Part shown: piece by piece, positions 14,220-17,370 of the stretch
How positions within the stretch are numbered: the first letter of the stretch is position 1
Layout of the letters: each line of letters starts with the position of its first letter
Assembly: GCA_025927935.1 (NCBI GenBank)
Contig: JAICKM010000052.1
Location: forward strand, 1-17,370
Source: Chloroflexia bacterium
GTDB lineage: Bacteria; Chloroflexota; Chloroflexia; QHBQ01; JADMIH01
DNA: 17,370 bases
Direction of reading: 5' to 3'
Program-made: the position numbers and the translations under genes
The notes under the pieces: model-generated
Databases searched by the model: none
Seen by the model: the letters and a program-made list of their open reading frames with translations, nothing else
What the model was told of the DNA's origin: nothing

Positions 14220-14942
14220 TTACTGGCCGGTTTGCGCGGCGGCCAGGGTCGGCGCCACGTCCAGCGGGATGCCGGGACCCATCGTGCTGGTTAGCGTAAT
14301 GCTCTTCACGTAGGTGCCCTTGGCGCCGGTCGGTTTGGCGCGGACGATGGCGTCAAGCAGGGCGAGCATGTTCTCGCGGATCTGCGCCTCGTCGAAGCTG
14401 CCCTTGCCGATACCGACGTGGACCAGGCCGGTCTTGTCGTTGCGGAACTCGACCTTACCGCGGCGCACGTCCGCGATCACGCGGGGCAGGTCCTGCGGAT
14501 TGGCGATGGTGCCGCTCTTGGGGTTGGGCATGAGGCCGCGCCGGCCCAGGATCTTGCCGAGCTTACCCACGCGGCCCATCATGTCGGGCGTGGCGATGGC
14601 AACGTCGAAATCGACCCAGCCGCCCTCGATCTGGCGGATCAGGTCGTCGGCGCCCACGAAGTCGGCGCCCGCCTCGCGGGCCAGGCGCTCGCCGTCGCCG
14701 GCGGCGAAGACCAGGATGCGGATCTTCTTCCCGGTGCCGTGCGGCAGGATCGCCGTGCCGCGCACCACCTGGTCGGCGTGGCGCGGGTCGATACCGAGGC
14801 GCAGGTGCACTTCAATCGTCGGGTCGAACTTCACATAGCTGGTCTCTTTGACCAGCGCCGCCGCTTCGCCCGGTTCGTAGGCTTTGGTTTGATCGATCAG
14901 GGCGGCTACGCGCTCATAATTCTTACCGTGTTTGTTAGCCAT
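14220..14942 (-). CDS. rplA: 50S ribosomal protein L1
   Basis: 240 residues from ATG at 14940-14942, with GGAGG 11 nt upstream. The N-terminus [17 protein letters not shown] and the L1 hallmarks [38 protein letters not shown] and [21 protein letters not shown] are all present. Slightly longer than typical (about 230) because of a C-terminal Ala/Gln tail. L1 binds 23S rRNA at the L1 stalk and, in other bacteria, represses translation of the L11-L1 mRNA. A structured region containing a motif shared with the rplK leader lies just upstream. It is the last gene of the cluster: a terminator follows, and rplJ/rplL are absent. Confidence 0.97.
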   Translation of the reverse strand: MANKHGKNYERVAALIDQTKAYEPGEAAALVKETSYVKFDPTIEVHLRLGIDPRHADQVVRGTAILPHGTGKKIRILVFAAGDGERLAREAGADFVGADDLIRQIEGGWVDFDVAIATPDMMGRVGKLGKILGRRGLMPNPKSGTIANPQDLPRVIADVRRGKVEFRNDKTGLVHVGIGKGSFDEAQIRENMLALLDAIVRAKPTGAKGTYVKSITLTSTMGPGIPLDVAPTLAAAQTGQ

Positions 14943-14998
14943 GGTTCTGGAATCCTCCGGGTGGTCTTGCCTCGGACGAGGCGCCGGGTGGTTCGATT

Positions 14999-15010
14999 GC
15001 CACCCTCCCA
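14999..15010 (-). promoter_or_regulatory. 12-nt motif upstream of rplA, shared with the rplK leader
   Basis: On the mRNA the sequence UGGGAGGGUGGC is identical to that at 15519-15530. Here GGGUGG can pair with CCACCC nearby, a GCCUCG/CGAGGC hairpin follows, and a second CCACC could pair with the preceding GGUGG. A candidate site for L1 autoregulation; inferred. Confidence 0.45.
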
Positions 15011-15026
15011 CCTGCGTGTAGCGTCG

Positions 15027-15452
15027 TTAGGCGACGACCTCGATACCCATGCTGCGCGCCGTGCCTTCCACCATTTTGATGGCGGCATCCACATCGTAGG
15101 CGTTGAGATCCTTCAGCTTGGTTTCCGCGATTTCGCGGATCTGCGCCGCGCTGACCCGCCCGACCTTCTCCTTGTTGGGCACCCCCGACCCCTTGGGGAT
15201 ACCGGCGGCCTTGCGCAGCATATCCGCGGCGGGCGGGGTCTTCAGCACGAAGGTGAAGGTGCGGTCCTCGAAGACCGTGATCTCCACCGGGATGATCTGC
15301 CCGGCCATGGGGGCCGTGCGCTCGTTATACTCTTTAATAAAGCCCATCATGTTGATCTGGTGGGCGCCGAGCGCGGGGCCGACCGGGGGGGCCGGGGTTG
15401 CCTTGCCCGCGGGCAGTTGCAACTTGACGATTGCGCGTACTTTCTTAGCCAC
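15027..15452 (-). CDS. rplK: 50S ribosomal protein L11
   Basis: 141 residues, the standard length. The start codon is GTG (15450-15452) with AAGGA 5 nt upstream. [43 protein letters not shown] and the C-terminal [25 protein letters not shown] are typical. L11 binds the GTPase-associated centre of 23S rRNA and is needed for stringent-factor activation. It lies between nusG and rplA in the conserved order; the gap to nusG is 137 nt. Confidence 0.97.
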   Translation of the reverse strand: MAKKVRAIVKLQLPAGKATPAPPVGPALGAHQINMMGFIKEYNERTAPMAGQIIPVEITVFEDRTFTFVLKTPPAADMLRKAAGIPKGSGVPNKEKVGRVSAAQIREIAETKLKDLNAYDVDAAIKMVEGTARSMGIEVVA

Positions 15453-15518
15453 AGCGTTTCCTTTTCTTCGGGAGCCGATCGCACGGGACCGCTCCTGGTG
15501 CTAGCGGGCAGCAGTAGC

Positions 15519-15530
15519 GCCACCCTCCCA
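15519..15530 (-). promoter_or_regulatory. 12-nt motif in the rplK leader, copy of the one before rplA
   Basis: UGGGAGGGUGGC on the mRNA, 67 nt before the rplK start. GGGAG can pair with CUCCC next to the ribosome binding site, with GGUG/CACC inside. This topology resembles that before rplA, consistent with a shared protein-binding site, probably for L1. Confidence 0.45.
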
Positions 15531-15589
15531 TACAGTAAAGTGGGCGGGGCCAGGTGGCCTCGCCCAAGCTCCAACGCAGGGAGAAGACC

Positions 15590-16156
15590 TTAGACGGCCT
15601 TCTCGACCTGCAAGAAGTCGAGTTCGACGGGGGTCTCGCGTCCGAAAATGGACACCAGCACCCGGACTTTGCCTTTTTCGTGGTTCACGTTGTCCACGCG
15701 CCCCTCGAAGTCGGCGAATGGGCCATCGATAATCTTGACTGCCTGGCCTGGGCTGAAGGTCACTTTGACCTTCGGCGCCTCGGCCTCCATCTGGCGCAGG
15801 ATGCCGGCGGCTTCGTCCTTGCCCAGCGGCGTCGGCTTGTTGCCCATGCCGACGAACCCGGTGACGCCTGGTGTATTGCGAACCAGATACCAGGCGTCGT
15901 CCGACATCGCCATTTCGACCAGCACATAGCCGGGGAAGACTTTGCGCTGCACCGTGCGGCGCTGGCCGTCGCGGATCTCGATTTCTTCCTCGGTGGGCAC
16001 CACGATGCGGAAAATCTTATCGCCCAGATCGTTCGTCGCGACCCGATATTCCAGGTTCTTCTTAACTTTATTCTCGTAGCCGGAGTACGTGTGAATCACG
16101 TACCACTGACGATCGTTCTGTTCGTCCTGGCTCTCGGTCTCGACCTGATCGCTCAT
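15590..16156 (-). CDS. nusG: transcription termination/antitermination factor NusG
   Basis: 188 residues from the ATG at 16154-16156. AAGGG lies 11 nt upstream. Other starts are possible at ATG 16180 (196 aa) and TTG 16201 (203 aa), neither with a good ribosome binding site. The NGN domain shows RQWYVIHTYSGYENKVKKNL and VFPGYVLVEMAMSDDAWYLVRNTPGVTGFVG. The KOW domain is at the C-terminus: PGQAVKIIDGPFADFEGRVDNVNHEKGKVRVLVSIFGRETPVELDF. NusG binds RNA polymerase and links it to Rho or the ribosome. Gene order secE-nusG-rplK is conserved. Confidence 0.96.
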   Translation of the reverse strand: MSDQVETESQDEQNDRQWYVIHTYSGYENKVKKNLEYRVATNDLGDKIFRIVVPTEEEIEIRDGQRRTVQRKVFPGYVLVEMAMSDDAWYLVRNTPGVTGFVGMGNKPTPLGKDEAAGILRQMEAEAPKVKVTFSPGQAVKIIDGPFADFEGRVDNVNHEKGKVRVLVSIFGRETPVELDFLQVEKAV

Positions 16157-16237
16157 CGGCAGTTCTGCCCTTGTATCCATAACGCTCGCAACTATTCCCA
16201 ACCACCCGCTTTCCCATGAAGGGGAAAGCCGCCGGTG

Positions 16238-16522
16238 CTAGAAGCCACTACCCGTCAGCAGCTTGACTAACTGCACCAGCACCAGGTCTACGATACCGAG
16301 CACGCCGCCGACAAACACGGAGATGCCGATGACGACAATCGTCAGGTTGCGCGTTTCGGAGCGGCTCGGCCAGGTCACCTTTTTGATTTCCGCGGCAACC
16401 CCGTCCAGCAAGTCGCGCACCCGCTCGATCGGGTTGCGGCGCCGCGACTCGCCCCCTTCGTTGCCTGTCCCTGTGCGCGAGGCCGGTCGGACCTGGTCCT
16501 GTTCGCGCTCTCTGATACTCAC
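16238..16522 (-). CDS. secE: preprotein translocase subunit SecE
   Basis: A single-helix SecE: IERVRDLLDGVAAEIKKVTWPSRSETRNLTIVVIGISVFVGGVLGIVDLVLVQLVKLL, with the conserved KKVTWPS amphipathic segment before the membrane helix. SecE clamps SecY in the SecYEG channel. Two starts compete: a GTG at 16520-16522 with AAGGAG 6 nt upstream (94 aa, used here), and an in-frame TTG at 16549 with AGGAG 7 nt upstream (103 aa). Both have good ribosome binding sites. The first about 30 residues are polar and charged, so either would be functional. Confidence 0.93.
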   Translation of the reverse strand: MSIREREQDQVRPASRTGTGNEGGESRRRNPIERVRDLLDGVAAEIKKVTWPSRSETRNLTIVVIGISVFVGGVLGIVDLVLVQLVKLLTGSGF

Positions 16523-16637
16523 GCTGCTCTCCTTGGTCAGGGTCGCCAATGTGTCGCTCCTAAAGTTGTCGTTCTGTTACCCTTGGGGGCCCGGGGATGA
16601 TCGCCATCAAGCGGGGGCCTCACAGGAGGCAAAAAAC

Positions 16638-16713
<76 letters not shown>

Positions 16714-16753
16714 GTGCAAACCCCGCTGGAGTGACCCCCTCGGGGTGCCATTA

Positions 16754-16782
16754 ATTATACGCCAACGACTCCATGCTGTCAA
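16754..16782 (-). promoter_or_regulatory. perfect consensus promoter for tRNA-Trp and downstream genes
   Basis: Minus strand: TTGACA (16777-16782), a 17-nt spacer, TATAAT (16754-16759). It lies between rpmG and the tRNA, so it can drive tRNA-Trp-secE-nusG-rplK-rplA separately from tuf-rpmG. A short ACCCC/GGGGT hairpin follows the start point. Confidence 0.88.
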
Positions 16783-16795
16783 GCACGAACGCGGC

Positions 16796-16960
16796 TTACT
16801 TGGTCTCGCGGTGCACACGATGGCACCGGCAACGCGGGCAGAACTTGTTCAGTTCCATGCGCGCGGCGTCGTTGCGCTTGTTCTTGGTGCTGGTGTAGTT
16901 CCGCTCCTTGCACTCGGTACAAGCGAGCGTCATCAGGATGCGGTCCGCCTTCTTCGCCAT
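16796..16960 (-). CDS. rpmG: 50S ribosomal protein L33
   Basis: 54 residues, ATG at 16958-16960 with GGGAG about 9 nt upstream. The protein reads [40 protein letters not shown], then [14 protein letters not shown]. Two CxxC pairs (CTEC and CPRC) make this the zinc-binding form of L33. It is a small 50S protein near the E site. It follows tuf by 83 nt, in the common order tuf-rpmG-tRNA-Trp-secE. Confidence 0.96.
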   Translation of the reverse strand: MAKKADRILMTLACTECKERNYTSTKNKRNDAARMELNKFCPRCRCHRVHRETK

Positions 16961-16987
16961 TGTCTGTTACTCCCACAGCACGATCCA

Positions 16988-17026
16988 GGGCGGAGACCGG
17001 AAGTGTATAGCCCCCGATCTCCGCCC
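16988..17026 (-). terminator. hairpin between tuf and rpmG
   Basis: GGGCGGAGA and TCTCCGCCC form a 9-bp perfect stem around a 21-nt loop, 17 nt after the tuf stop codon. There is no T-run, so it may be a partial attenuator or an RNA processing site rather than a full terminator. Confidence 0.4.
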
Positions 17027-17043
17027 GGCGCGCGCTAACTAAA

Positions 17044-17370
<327 letters not shown>

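Noticed and set aside
14418..15593. Long plus-strand open frame of 391 codons
   Set aside because: It is antisense across rplA and rplK, whose identities are certain.

Overview
The window looks like chromosomal DNA from a high-GC bacterium, most plausibly a member of the Chloroflexota. This is an inference from three things: the very long Pro/Thr linkers in two exported proteins, the type of thioredoxin and rhodanese proteins present, and the gene order tuf-rpmG-tRNA-Trp-secE-nusG-rplK-rplA. Sigma-70 type promoters are unusually easy to read here. Several match TTGACA-17-TATAAT closely or exactly, and they helped to fix translation starts. No CRISPR array, phage or insertion sequence was seen.

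The most interesting feature is a pair of genes interrupted in frame by UGA at a redox-active cysteine position. One is a cytoplasmic NHLRC2-type thioredoxin (left edge, minus strand) whose CxxC motif reads UGA-Ile-Asn-Cys. The other is a membrane-anchored rhodanese (9589-10404, minus) whose Cys-x-Cys loop reads Cys-Gln-UGA. In both, the frame stays open and family-like after the UGA. In both, a stem-loop with a G in its small apical loop lies 21-25 nt downstream, as expected of a bacterial SECIS. UGA is an ordinary stop for four neighbouring genes (sigma factor, its membrane partner, the GH13 enzyme and tuf), and the tRNA-Trp in the window has a CCA anticodon, so wholesale recoding of UGA to Trp is unlikely. 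I read both as selenoproteins. A plain ORF caller loses the first and splits the second into two fragments.

Layout: 1-460 (minus) Sec-thioredoxin, partial; 787-1440 (plus) cupredoxin lipoprotein; 1676-3776 (plus) ECF sigma factor plus a membrane partner with a Pro/Thr-repeat tail, ended by a strong terminator; 3867-5321 (minus) GH13 alpha-glucan hydrolase; 5790-6788 (plus) glyceraldehyde-3-phosphate dehydrogenase; 7018-9243 (minus) membrane-anchored VanW/G5 protein; 9589-10404 (minus) Sec-rhodanese; 10759-11400 (plus) HAD hydrolase, probably leaderless; 11544-13028 (plus) secreted acid phosphatase/phospholipase C-like enzyme behind a Pho-box-like triple repeat; 13198-13884 (minus) MgtC/SapB membrane protein; 14220-17370 (minus) the translation/secretion cluster tuf(partial)-rpmG-tRNA-Trp-secE-nusG-rplK-rplA, closed by a rho-independent terminator directly after rplA, so rplJ/rplL do not follow.

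Most of the left and middle part consists of single genes with their own promoters. Shared themes are cell-envelope display (lipoprotein, anti-sigma-like protein, VanW protein, anchored rhodanese, phosphatase with a sortase-like tail) and thiol/selenol redox chemistry. The right end is a conserved housekeeping operon.
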